A DNA stretch of 64,000 nucleotides from Stereum hirsutum FP-91666 SS1 (Eukaryota; Basidiomycota; Agaricomycetes; Russulales; Stereaceae): positions 658,793-722,792 of the forward strand of contig NW_006763131.1 in the NCBI RefSeq assembly GCF_000264905.1, in the 5' to 3' direction. Below, in pieces: positions 33,721 to 46,622 of this stretch (position 1 is its first letter; each line of letters begins with the position of its first letter). The translations under genes and the position numbers were made by a program. The notes under the pieces were generated by a model. It was not told the DNA's origin. It saw only the letters and a list, made by a program, of their open reading frames with translations, and made no database searches.

Positions 33721-36700
33721 ATGTCCTCAGCCACTGCATCACTCGATCCTCAGAACATTGTTCACCTCCCTGCCCGGTTTATTTTCCCTGGTACTCGGGC
33801 TCCATTGGACAAGTACAAGAAGGCAGATACACCTATTCTCATTGACAACGGCTCCAGCACTTTCCGGTTTGGTTATGCGACTCAGCCATCGCCGAGGACT
33901 TCTGCAAACGCTGTGGCAAAGTACAAGGAGAGAAAGTTTGGGAAACAGCTGTTGTTATTTGGAGATGATATCGAGTCGGAGAGTGGAGCAAGGGGGCAGG
34001 CCAAGACGCCTTGGGAGGGTGACGTGTTGTTGAACTTCGATGCACTGGTGAGCGTGGCTCTTTGTTTTATGTGACCCGAGTCTAGTATGAAGCGCTGGGG
34101 AGTTTTGTTCAATGCCAATGCTCTGTGAAGAGATGTCCCAAAGCACCTCTACCGAGAGGTGATAAGACCCTGGTCTTCCATGTTATTCTGAGGCGCCAAC
34201 CCACGCATGCTCATGCATGACGGGTGGCGGTGGCCCAGGAATGCATGACATGTAGTCCTAGTCCTCGTCAAACATCCTACACGCCATCGATATTGTTGCA
34301 TCATGTCCGCTCAGATTTCTGTGTTGCATGAGTTATCTTTGATTGTACGAATATGAGGTAAATTGACCGCATTAGTAGGAGAATGCTCTGGACTATGCTT
34401 TCACTCAACTTGCAGTCGACACCCCGACAGTCGATCATCCTGTTATGATGACGGAACGCCTAGCCTCGCCACTGCACTCACGAGCATGTACGTCTCCCGG
34501 TGGTTGTTGCAAGTAGCAATACCCGCTTACATTGGTTCTTCTCTCTACAGTAACCTCCGAATTGATGTTCGAATTATACTCCGTCCCATCACTAACATAT
34601 ACGGTCGATTCTGTTATGTCGTTCTACCATAACAACCTCCCAGCACTGTCATCTCCATTCACTTCAGACGGCCTTGTCGTTTCGTTCAATACTGCGTCTA
34701 CCTCTGTGATTCCTATGTTGAACGGAAAAGGGATTATGAGCCAAGCTAAACGGTTTGTCTCATTTTTAGTACGCTTAATTTCCCATATCTGACCAGCTAA
34801 TGATTATGCGTATATCAGAATACCGTGGGGTGCCTCCCAGTCCGCCGACTACCTCCTCAAACTCATCCAGCTCAAATACCCCACATTTCCCACACGCGTT
34901 CTACCGACTCACACCAATGTATGTCTATCTTGTGGGCTCGCCAGAGATACTCATATGACCCCATCACTAATTCCAGTCATCTTACAGTGGATGCTGCAAA
35001 ACTTCTGCGAAGTCTCGCCAGATTACACCTCTCTCCTTCGCCGCCTATCCGATCCAGCTCAAATGCGCCTTTCCGAACGAATAGTCCAGTTTCCCTTCGT
35101 CCTGCCTGCGGCGGACGAGAAATCGAGTGAAGAGATTGCGAGGGCGGCGGAGAGGAGGAGGGAGCAGGGGAGGAAGTTGCAGGAGTTGGCGGCGAAGGCT
35201 AGGTTGGAAAAGGTTTGTTATCATCCTCCGCCCCTCATTGGATGGTATATTCAGAGAACCGAGCTGATTGCTGTGCGATTGTTCTGCTATAGCTTGTGCA
35301 GAAAGAGAACGAGCTGCAGTTCTTGACGAACTTGAAGGAGCAGAAGGAGAGTGAGACGAAGAGAGAATGGCAGGTCTGTCAATTCCGCTCCTCGACCTTC
35401 TGTGTTTTCGTTCCCTGATGGTTATACTCACTCGGTTGTTAGATCTCACTACAGACTGCAGGCTACGACGACGACGCTGATCTTGACCAGGCCATCAAGA
35501 AGCTGGAAACCGATTTGAAGAAAGCGCGTAAGAAGGAAGTCGCAGAGGGCGATGAAGTGGCCGTACGTATAACTTTCCTGACCAGTTCCCACTAGGCTTC
35601 GCTATTTACCAGCATTGACTTCTAACCGCTGCATAGGAAGAGCCCACATATCCACTCGTCGATATTCCCGACGCAGATGTAGGCCATCTCTGTATCGCTG
35701 TACTTCACTACGTACACACTCATGACTGTTTCTTCTAGCTCGACGAAGAAGGTCTCAAAGAAAAGCGGAAACAAAAGATGATGAAGGCCGGTTTCGAAGC
35801 ACGTCTCCGCGCCCGTCGCGAGAAGGAGAAAGAACGTGAAGAGCGCGAGGCGGAGGAACGGAAAGAGGAAGAGGAGAGGGAACAAGATTTGGCGGGCTGG
35901 GCGGGGAAGCGGAGAAGGGAACATGAGGTGTGTGATTAATCCTCCATCTTTTCCTATGCTATTCCACTGGCGGTGCGCCACAATTGGATTGATAGTGACT
36001 GATTGACATTACATCGGTGGTGGTGACGGTGTAGGCACTAATGGCGAAAATCAAGGAGAGGAACCGGAAGAAGGCGGCACTGACAGACAGGAAGAGCGCA
36101 GCGTCGCAAGCTAGGATGAAGAATATCGCGAGTTTGGCGGCGGACGACCGTGTGGCGCCGAAGAAGAGGAGAAAGAATGGCGGAGGTGTGTCTTTATCCA
36201 CACTTTCTTCACATTGCCTGACTCATCTTGGATCTTCCAGAGGATATGTTCGGAGCAGACGATGCGGACTGGGCCATATATCGCAAGATCGTGAGTTCCT
36301 CCATGCTCGTTTCCAGGGACATTGTGCTAACATGACAGCGTCTAGAATAACGCAGCAGCCTCCTCGGACGAAGAAGAAGACCTCAATCAGCTCCAATCGG
36401 TGGAACAAAAGCTCCTCACCCACGACCCGACATTCCACGACGGTCACACCTACGCCTCTATCACCTCCCAGAAGTCCGCACTTATCGCGGCCTTCAAGCC
36501 GCAGTACGAGGACGGCGACGTTGAAGGTAATATAATTTCACATCTTCCGTACCAAAGCTCTAGTTGACCGCTGATGATGGCGTAGGCAATACACGTATAC
36601 ACCTGAGCACGGAACGCTGGCGGGTCTGCGAGACGTGGTTCTCGCCTTCTATGGCTGGCGTTGACTGTGCTGGTCTGGGTGAAGTCCTGCAGAACGTGCT

Positions 36701-37097
36701 CAACACGTTTACCATCCCGGAGCGGGGAAGACTTGTCCAGGTATATTTTACCTTCCTTTCCCATCCCACCTCCCCTTCGCCCTTCCAAACTGATCACGCT
36801 CGCACAATGGTATGGCAGAACGTCTTCCTCACCGGCGCTCCCTCAATGCTCCCCGGCCTTATACCCCGACTCGAATCCACCCTCCGCCCCATCTTACCTC
36901 CAGAAACCCCCATCTCGATCATTCGCGCCGACGATCCCTCGCACGACGCGTGGAAAGGAATGGCTGACTTTGCGAACCGGGATCCGGAGGGATTGAAGAA
37001 GGTTGGTGTGAGCAAGGCGGAGTACGAGGAGTGGGGAGGGGAGAGGATTAGGAGGTGGTGGGGTGGGAACTGGAATGCGAGTGTTGTGGATGGCTGA
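33721..37097 (+). CDS. ARP5: actin-related protein 5 (INO80 complex)
   Basis: Arp5 is a nuclear actin-fold subunit of the INO80 chromatin remodeller, working with Ies6 in nucleosome contact. The actin start is seen as TPILIDNGSSTFRFGYA. Then follow NFDALENALDYAF, VDHPVMMTERLASPLHSRA, TSELMFELYSVPSLTYTVDS, and GLVVSFNTASTSVIPM. The Arp5-specific insert is a long charged coiled coil (EEIARAAERRREQGRKLQEL, LRARREKEKEREEREAEER) followed by EDMFGADDADWAIYRKI. The actin-fold end reads RVCETWFSPSMAG, VFLTGAPSMLPGLIPRLES and the C-terminal EYEEWGGERIRRWW. The first intron (34048-34378) is long at 331 nt. About ten exons join in frame; the stop TGA is at 37095-37097. Confidence 0.92.
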
Positions 37098-37572
37098 GGT
37101 TGGCTGAGACGGTGTGCGGTATCTTTCTTGGAGTCTTGTATGTACGGACCTGCTTCTTATAACTTGGCAGGTGAATTGAACGAAAAATGAAGGTGAGAAT
37201 GTAAGAGGAAAATCATATTCGGATGGTTGAATTCGAACTTGTGTGGGCCACCTTCGCACGCCACATACGCGTCGCGTCGCGTGCAACCCTAAGACGCGCA
37301 GGTGGCTGTGCTAAGTGCCCTCTGCCGCCACCCAAATCGGAATCCAGGTCGTACTTGTCTCCTCCTTGTTCTTGACTTCCCCATCACAACAGAGCAGAGC
37401 CGTTGTATCCACATTGGCTGGCTCCTCTATCAAACTTTCTATATCAGCGCATACTAGTCTACAAGGTCTTCACCTTCAACCTCGACGATCACGACGGCGA
37501 CCGCAACGTACCCATCGAATTTTCCTGGTTTTTTTGTATCCTCACCCTTCATACGTTGTTCGCACCTGCAGA
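37098..37572. other. intergenic, promoter region of the second helicase-like gene
   Basis: The coding frame is open upstream of the chosen ATG at 37573 back to 37315, but the residues there are low in similarity to copy 1 and look like leader sequence, so this is treated as promoter and 5'-UTR. Confidence 0.4.
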
Positions 37573-40500
37573 ATGTTGGCTACTTCTCCTGTTGTATTCT
37601 GTGATGCTCTGCAGGGATTTGATGCACAGAATCTTCACAGCGAGGAAGCAGTTGACGTTGCTCTAGGACGCCTGGATACATCATTAACCAATGGTCTGCT
37701 TAATCACAAAACTTTCTTGGAAGAAGCCTTACAGCAGGGGTACCGACTGGAGTTCATATTGTCTGGTATGTCATATGTTTTTGATTTTATTAGTAGTCAA
37801 CTCATGTGTGCCCTAGCTCTTCCTGAGTCGGCATACACGATTTTGACCAGTTGGATACTGGGACAATGTACTACCGTTCTTGCCAAGTACTCTGCATCTT
37901 CGATTTCCTCGACACTTTTGAAAACCATGTCCGACTCTTTACTTTTCCTTCCGTACCCCGATGCCGAACTCGAACCTGCAAACCTTCGAGAACACCATCG
38001 TACCGTTCGGGACTCACAGCCCGCCCTCGGAGTCCTGCTGGCCATGCAACTTTCTCCGTCCTTTTCGAGGAGCGAACCTACTAGCGTGTCCATTGAAGAG
38101 GACCTCCCTCCTGGCTTTAAGGTCAAGGGCACTCAAGCCACGCGGAAGCACGCACGAAAAGAGAGCCGAGTCAAGCAGATGATCGACGATACCCCGTTGA
38201 AGGCCGTGTGCCCCTTCATTCCGACTACTCGTGAGGAGGTTGATTTCTTGGGAGAGACTCTGTTGATTGAACAGAAGAAAATCCTCGAGGTCTATTTCAT
38301 TACCACCTAGAACATATTGAATGTTACTGATTGACCGTTGATTCTAGTACTTCTTGGATATATTCCGTCGTCCAAACCTCATCCCCGTGTTCAAGAATGT
38401 GTTTCTACCGCGTCTGAATGCGGTAGCCGCATCCTCAGAAATGTCGGATGAGACGGAGGCGTCTGAGTTCCCTTCAATCTCAGAGGAAGCACTGCCCGCA
38501 GAGCCCTCTTCTGCATTCCCCATGGTGCAGCCTATGAAAGCAGCACTTTACTTCGACAGTGCTGATGGCTTTGGAGAGTGGCGAATTCTGATCTCAACGC
38601 GAGCTGATAGGAACCTGCGGGAGGCTAGAAACAAAGACGCCAATTCTTTCAGGATCTACCTGAAGAAGATCAAGTATGTATTCATCTCATTAGACTTCGA
38701 CATTTGACCAATGTGATGGTATCAACAGGGAGCTTTCGAACGGTCATTTCTCAGATGATAACCAGAAACGCTTGACAGGAGTCAACATTCCGGTACCCAT
38801 CTATGAAGCAAAGATGACGCGTGATTCTCGCTTGGTGGTATGCCCTTGTTTTGTGCGTTGAAGGCTTCACGGTCGCTGACTTACTTAACATTCAGTACCA
38901 AATCGACTGCATCCCTGAGTTCGATGGTAGCCATGTCCGTCACCAATTCTTGACTTATTTGCTGTTTATGTGCTGATATGTTTGTCCCCTCAGGTTGAAC
39001 ATCAAGGTAACCACAGTATTCCACCACGTCTCATTCTCAACCAACTTATGTTGCATGCCCAGTAATTCGAGTATTCGGGATATACACCCATGCTCAACTC
39101 GACAAGCGTTTCTGGGACTCTATGGGTTTCCAGCTCGCTAGACGAGGGAAGGAGTACAGAGATCGGTGCGTGAACAACTCATGTCACTATGTTTTGCAAT
39201 TTACTGAGACATACCATCTAGCTGTACGTTTCGCCAAGACCCTTACCACAAGGGAGACAATGTCTACCCGCCAGCTTCATTCCCTCCGACCCCGATTATG
39301 GATCTTGAGGAGACCGCTAGCGATGCTGCTGACATGCGGAACGAGGACTTGGAAGAGGTGTGCTGCGCTTCTGACTTCTTTCTGTATCCCACACTTACAT
39401 TCTCCTCTCCTCAAGCTCCATGCCTTACTTGTGTATGTGTCTTTACTTGGCTGAGATGACACTTCTAAATTTCCGTATTTTGTTCTCCTTTAGCCTCGAG
39501 AAGTTCGTGACGTTCTCGCAGGTAAGCCGCCGTCCTCTCCTATATCAGTCTTGACATTCTAACTGACGTTGCTATTTGTACGCGTTCGGTGGCACCGCCC
39601 ATCTTCAGGCCCTCCTCAGTAGTAAGTTCATTGCAATAATGTTCGATAGAAGGTGTCTTGACCTCTACGCCAGGCATTATCGCGGATCAGGATGCTTCCC
39701 ACGTGTTCCACGTCTCGTGCGTCGAATGCATCTGTTGCAATTTCCCAATCCTCTAACAAACCGATCCATACATGTAGACCCCAGGAGCAGGAGATCATCG
39801 AGCACAGTTACTCCTGCTACGTCCAAGGTCGTAGCGGTACCGGGTGAGTTACAGCCGATAATTTTACACTTTAGCATCTAATGCCGCACCCAGCAAAACC
39901 ACGACCATGCTCTTCAAGATGCTCGGCATCGAAAACTCCTGGCAACAATCGACCCCCGAATCCTCTGGCCTCGCTCGCCCACGCCAACTCTTCGTGACTC
40001 AGTCCCGCGTCCTTGCTGACAGAGTCGAAGATTACTTCACGAAACTTCTGGAATCGTTGGCAATGGAGTCGCGCACGACGGCCGATATATCAAAGCTCTT
40101 GGAGAGGAAGAAAAATAGGGAGGAGGCAGGTCTGGTGGATCGGGAGGAGGCTGTACAGTGGAGGGAGGATTTACCGAGGCATTTCAAGGACCTGAACGAC
40201 GGTCATTTCCCTATGTTCATCACTTTTGACAAGGTGCGTGATCGAGGTGGTGGTATCACTAGGACTTGCTGACCGTGGTAGTCGCGGATAGTTGTCGAGC
40301 ATGCTGGAAGCCGAGAAGGAGGACGGCGGCAAGAGGCAAAACAGCCTGAACGTGACGGATGCTCTGAGCAGCCCCACAGTTGAATTGTTCCTCCGAAATG
40401 TAAATGAACCGGTGAGCGATTACATGCAACGAGAGCGTGATCGCTTCGTGTCGTACAGGGTCTTTATGGAACACTATTGGCCGCATCTTCCACAACCACT

Positions 40501-43500
40501 GACCAAGGGGTTAGGTCTGTTTCCTGCCATCGCGTCGAAATTCGTGCAGGTCTCTTACAGCAGCTGTTGCAGATCCTTCACTGGTTTTCAGCGAGTTCAT
40601 GGGTGTGATCAAAGGTTCAGAACAGACTCTCAAGACTGAGGGTCACATCCTGGACCGCGCTACTTACATGACCCTCAGTCATCGAACTCAATCGACGTTC
40701 TCCTCGAAGCGTGAGGAGATCTACAACCTCTTCCAAGCTTACTTGCGCATGAAGCGGAAGAGGGGAGAGTATGATGCCGCTGATCGGTGAGTTGAGGGTC
40801 TTGAATGATATTCAATTACTATTGACCTAACACCTCAATAGCACACATGCTATACTAGACGAACTGAGTAACGGAACGCCTGGACAAAAGCTGGATTTCC
40901 TGTGAGTTTATCTCTTGGGTCAACATATGAACCCGATCGCTGAATTTCTGGATTGCTAGCTACGTTGACGAAGTTCAAGACAACCTTTTGATCGACAGCA
41001 AATGTAAGCACATCACAAAGTCTCTTTCCCGCTTGTTACACTTACGGATCCGCACCACAGTACTCAGACTTCTATGCCGCAATCCTGACGGCTTGTTCTG
41101 GGCGGGGGACACTGCTCAAACCATCTCCGTCGGTAGCTCGTTCCGTTTCGACGATCTCAAGAGTTTCCTCCACAGAATTGAGGTTCGACTTCTCTAGCCT
41201 CGATCCCGCCATCTGTAGCTAAATTATGGTTCCTGACTCGCCTAGGAGGCCCTTAAATCCCGTGACATCCAAAAAAGAGCCTCACAGGAACCCAAATCCT
41301 TCCATTTGCTAACAAACTACCGGTCTCATGGCGGGATCGTCAAATGCGCTCATTCCGTCGTGCAGTTGATCACAAATTTTTGGCCGTACTCAATCGATGC
41401 GCTTGCGGAAGAGAAGGGTATTGTCGACGGGATTCAGCCTGTCTTCTTCAGTGGCTGGGACCAAGACAACGTGCGATACGAGTCCTTTCTGTTTGGCTCT
41501 GCGTAGGTCTCGTCCATATGAATCAGTACTCCCCAATGGTCTGATGATGTTCGTATCAGTGGGAGCCACATCGAGTTCGGTGCCCAGCAATGCATTCTCG
41601 TGCGCAATGACGCCGCTCGGGACAAGCTTCGCGAGCAAGTGGGAGATATTGGTCTCATCATGTGCGTCTCCATGTACGATATTTTCTCGTTCTGAGACTG
41701 ACCCCACACATCGCACAGGACCCTCTATGAGAGCAAAGGATTAGAGTTCAATGATGTGCGAATAGTTCCCTTTTTGTACGCCATGCACACCTGACATTCA
41801 TCCCACAGGTCTTGCTGTACAACTTCTTCGAAGACTCAACGGTCGATATCTCTCAGTGGCGCGTCGTACTTAACGCTGTGGCCCAGGCGCACCGTAACAC
41901 GATTCAAGCACCGTCATTCGATGACACCAAGCATGCTGGAGTGTGCAGTGAGGTACGCTTCGTGTTAGTTCATTGAAGATTCAAGTCACTCAGAACGACG
42001 ATCCAGTTGAAGTTCCTATACGTAGCGATCACACGAGCACGAAAGAATCTCTGGATCGTCGATCGCTCTGAACGCGGGGAGTCAATGCGAGTAAGTGCTC
42101 AAGGATTTCTCCCGAACAACCGACATACTCATATTAGCCATAGATGTACTGGACTGCCAAAAACCTAGTCCAGAACTGCAATCCCGAAACTGACATGCCG
42201 CACCTCGCCGCCACTTCGACACCGGAGGAATGGAGCGAAATGGCCGTTAAGCTCTTCGAGAACAAGCGATATTTCCAAGCGATGCATTGTTTCGAGCGTG
42301 CCGACAAGAAAAGGGAGACTCGGGTGGCGTACGCCTACTATCTTCGTGAACAAGCTCGTGGTATGCGCTCCGATACCCGCACGACCCACAAGGCGTATAA
42401 CGAGGCTTACATCGCCACTGCGCAAGCATTCATGCGTTGTGGCCATGAAGCTGTCAAAGAACGAAGTGAATACTTCCGCATCGCCGGCAAGTCCTATCTG
42501 ACCGTCGAGGATATTCCGAAGGCGGCGGAGGCATATGTCCTGTCGGGAGATTTTACGCAGGGTGCTTTGCTCTATCGAAAGGCGGGAATGTTCGAGCAGG
42601 CCGTTACCTTGCTGCGAGGTCACAAAAAAGAGGTGGATACCGCTGTGGCGGAGCGTATCATGAATGTCTCCCGGTTGCACTACTTCAACAAGAACAACTT
42701 CAAGTATGTCTTCCTCGTGCCACTTACACGCACAACACTGATTTAGCTTGCGTAGGGGCGCACCGACCGGTCTCTTTGAGAGCGTGGAAGAAAAGCTTGA
42801 GTTCCTGGAAGACTATGACCTCGACATCGCCCGCGCCGATGTTCTTCTGGAGGCTGGGAAGTATGAAGAAGCCGCTAATATCTATCTCGAGGAGGGCCGT
42901 ACCTTCGATGCCATTCGAGCGTTCATTAAAGACGATGGTCCAGATCTGAGCTTAAGGCGGCGAGCAAAGGATTGTGCGATGGACGAACTCCGGAGATGCT
43001 TATCGTTCGGTATTCGGCCGGAGGAGGAATCCGAAGAAATGCGAACGACGATGTCCGATCTATTCAGGCTCGTCAGCCAAGTCAACAATGTTGTCGCAAG
43101 GCACGAGCGTCCAGAGGTCTGTACTGCCTAATCGACTCTATGACAATCAATTGACTGACTAGCCTTGTACGACAGCTCATGGTACTCCACTCCATTGAGG
43201 ACGGACATACGGATCAGCTCAAGCGACTGGGCCTGCATCTCTTCAAGGAGAAAGACTGCCGGAATTCGACGGCCTTGCTGGCCTTGGACCGGTACTTCGA
43301 CGATCTCGGAACAATGGAGATGAAAACGAAGCTCCAGATCAAGGATATATTGCACGTCCTGCACGTCTACGCAGGGCTCATTCAAAATATCATGGCCACG
43401 ACTGCCCCAGCTCAGGACAAGGACCTCCAACTTCTATTCGCCTTCAAACTCATTTCCGCCGAACAAATCGCTCTTTTGGACCATACTTGGCTCTACCGTA

Positions 43501-46134
43501 CACACGAACGATTCGCTGTGGCTACTACCGAGGAGGCCATACTTTCCCCTCAGATGTTTACCACATTGCTGCGCCACGCTCTAGCCGAACGACTGAGAGA
43601 CAGGCTTTTACTCTGGAGCAAGCGGTTGCTTTCATCCACTGTCTTCGATCCTTGCATAGTACATGCATGCACCGGAAATTGCAAGATACCGGGCTGTTCA
43701 CGTCAGCACACCATTAGCGTAGACATCTACAATGAGCGAATTTCGGTCATATTGGACCAAATCCTCCTACTCCAAGTTGTCTCAAACCTACCTCCTGATG
43801 GTCTGGCGACCGAAGTCAAAATGTACGCTTGACTCTCTTCGTATAAGTTTATGTTCATTAACATGTTTGTGCAGTCAATGGCTCGATCGTCTCTATGATG
43901 TCCTGAATCCACCGTCGTACATGCTGGGATCCATAGCCAACCTGAGAGACAAGACCTCCACGGTCTATCATCGTGGACTCGTTGTGGTCAGGGAATGGAT
44001 TAGAGAAGCTTTCTATCTCCTCGAACCCGACGAGTGGGAGGGCTATTTCCTCACACTATTCCTGAAGAATGCCTTCCTTGGATTCAGCATTGACAAGGCT
44101 CAAATCAAGACCTACATCAATCAAACCCGCTGTGTCACCGTCTACAGACCTCAAAATCTTCTTCGCACTCTTGGTCGGGAGAAATATTATGTGATCCATG
44201 AGTTGGTTTCGCTCATGAGAGCAGAGTCACGTCTAAGTTTGAACCATGGTGTTCTGTTTATACGGTACGTTCTCTGCTACTAGAGATCCCCCCCACAAGT
44301 TTCTCTGACCTCATCTGCTTTAGCCATATTTTGGGACAGTCAGTGAAGATTGACGTCGTAGCGCTATGTCACATATTGGATCGACTATGTGGATCTTTCA
44401 TCATCGCGAAATCGTTCGAGCACCGAAAGGTTGGGTTCCATGATATTATTTTACCTCGGAGCTGGGTTGCGGATTTGGTAGACGGAAACGGACTCCTTTT
44501 CAAAGATACGGGCATGCTGGACCTCTTCGTCCCGATATTCCGTAATCTGTTACAGCAACTGTACACAGGTGGAGACACCTCGGGTGAGCTTGGCTTATAT
44601 CTTGAACCGCTTAACTACCAAATTTGCTGACACTGAATGACCGTTGGTAGATTATCTGCTCTACGAAGGCAAGGGCATCCAGCACGCTTCGATGGAAGCG
44701 CGACATGTGTTGATCGCTCAATTGTGAGTTTATCTCCTTCTATGATGACCTTTCTGCGTTGACGCAATGAATTTGTTCAGGTGTCGTAACATGGCTTTGC
44801 GTGCGTATAGCCTTCATGATCCCTTGCGACAATCCGGCCTCTAATGTCTGTCTAGTCGGAAACAACCTGGGAGTCAAGATCCCCGTGATGAGGATCCAAA
44901 TTCTCCAAAGTCTGAATGCACTCAGAGCTCCCGACCGTCAGTTTCCCGAGAGTTATCGAAAGTCAGTCATACACCCCCTCCCATACGCATCCCCGACTTA
45001 ATTATGGCACAATACCTGCATAGCTTCGTGCAAGCAGCCATTTGGTCCAATGTCTATCAGGCTCTGCTCACCTCGTCGGCAAAGCTCGAGATGGATGAAC
45101 TAGTCCACTTGGTCTCCAAAGGAAAGAAATTCATCAAAATCCGTGACACTCGGCGGATCTTCTTCCACACTATGCCCGATATCGTAAGGACCCTTGACGA
45201 GGTAAGGAACAAGGCCTCCGCGATTGCTTTGAACCCGCTCGCACAGAACTTCGTACCCAGCCCAAGCATCCTCCTAGCGGAAAGGGCGAAAGCAGGTGGT
45301 GGGGGTGCAGATGACGAGGATGACGACGACGATGAGGCTGAAGCCGAAGGAGAGGAAGATTTAGATGCAGATGACGAACCCCAGAACTCAGAATTGGTCG
45401 AGAGCCCAACTACCGACATAAACGCCCTCATTAAGTCGAACAGTGGTGGAGACGCAGTCACAGTCGCGGACCCTGAGACGATCAAGCAGCAGAAGGCCGC
45501 TGCCGAAGTTATGTGGTCGTACTATGAACGCATCCGTCGTGGCCGACACGCTGAGCTTGCACCAATCCCAGCAGCACGGCAACGTTTCTTCGGCCAATGT
45601 CTCGAGCGCTCGAAGATGATCCAGTGGGCGAATACCTCTCATTATCGCTATGTCTTCTTGGGACCTTTGCCACATCTGTTGGCCTGTTTGGAGTGGTCGC
45701 AGAAGGAGTTGGTGGTAGAGAAGAAGAAGGTCCAGAAACAGCTTAAGGATCCGAACGTCAAGCATCAAGAGTACGACGACGTGATGGATCGTCAGCACAA
45801 GCTAAAGTGGGTCTGAATGTCAGCTTTTTTTTTATCCTAGTGCATCCCTGACTTGTTCGACTTGCGTAGGGATTTACTTCGGCAGATAGAAGCTGCGCTC
45901 AAGGCTCTTGACCCCACCAACTCGACGTCGTCTATCCATGACCGGAAAGAAGTGAACGAACTGAAGAAACACGTCACACAGCTCAACGACGTGCTACAGC
46001 AGATTCCTTCTTCAAAGAACTGTGACGACCTCCAAGATGAGTTCCAGCTAGCGTGGGCAGGTATCGTGAAGGAGAGGAAACAACCAGTGGCGAAGAATGA
46101 GAAGCCGACCTTAAACACGGAGGACCTTGATTGA
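37573..46134 (+). CDS. giant UvrD/Rep-like SF1 helicase, TRANK1-like (copy 2)
   Basis: Paralogue of the gene at 21311-29872, in the same orientation and of nearly the same length. It starts MLATSPVVFCDALQGFDAQN; exon 1 ends at 37765 and the next is 37817-38289. Helicase motifs are complete: GRSGTGKTTTMLFKMLGI (Walker A, split by an intron), RQLFVTQSRVLADRVEDY, YVDEVQDNLLID (motif II), LFWAGDTAQTISVG (III), LLTNYRSHGGIVKC (IV), TLYESKGLEFNDVLLYNFF (V) and LKFLYVAITRARKNLWIVDR (VI). TPR-like helices follow (RYFQAMHCFERADKKRET, YFRIAGKSYLTVEDIPKA). An acidic insert of Asp/Glu near 45300-45390 is absent from copy 1. The C-terminus is LNTEDLD. Function unknown; an RNA/DNA translocase is inferred from the motifs. 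Confidence 0.8.
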
Positions 46135-46622
46135 GCGGTAAGGTCGGACGGGGTGTCTACGGTTGAGTCAACATCTGGTATCTCTCGTCGAAGTATTTCC
46201 CCCTGCATGTCGTTGTCTTGCCAAGCGTACCTATGTGACACCCGCACTTTTTTTTCCTCTAATTTTTTCTGTTTTTCGTTGCGATATTCGCTCCCAACCT
46301 TGACATGCACTGTAATGCGATCAGCCCTATCCATCCTGTATCCGAAATCTACCTCTCGCCTTTCTTCTTCAGTTTGTGTACACCATACAGCCTTCCTACT
46401 CCTTAGACTCAATGTCGACGTATCGTTTTGTCACTTTTTTTGTAGCATGTACCCTGGTCTGTCTCTATCATTTGCTAACATTTTGTCAAAATTTTCCCTG
46501 TTTTTGTCGCTATACGTCACATATTCATCGCTCCGTACTGTAGTCCGTAAACGAGTTCGTGTATGCGCGTGAATAGTCGTAATCACGTGAAGTCGTAGGA
46601 GAACAACCAAAGATCAAGTACA
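46135..46622. other. intergenic between convergent genes
   Basis: About 490 nt, T-rich and CT-rich, presumably the 3'-UTRs of the second helicase gene and of the ABC transporter gene. The open frame seen here is not supported. Confidence 0.4.

Noticed and set aside
34140..34260. Possible extra exon inside the first ARP5 intron
   Set aside because: The Arp5 family requires NFDAL to be followed directly by ENALDYAF, so the 331-nt interval must be spliced out whole.
45057..45485. 142-codon minus-strand open frame rich in Ser/Pro
   Set aside because: Antisense shadow of the acidic insert of the second helicase-like gene.
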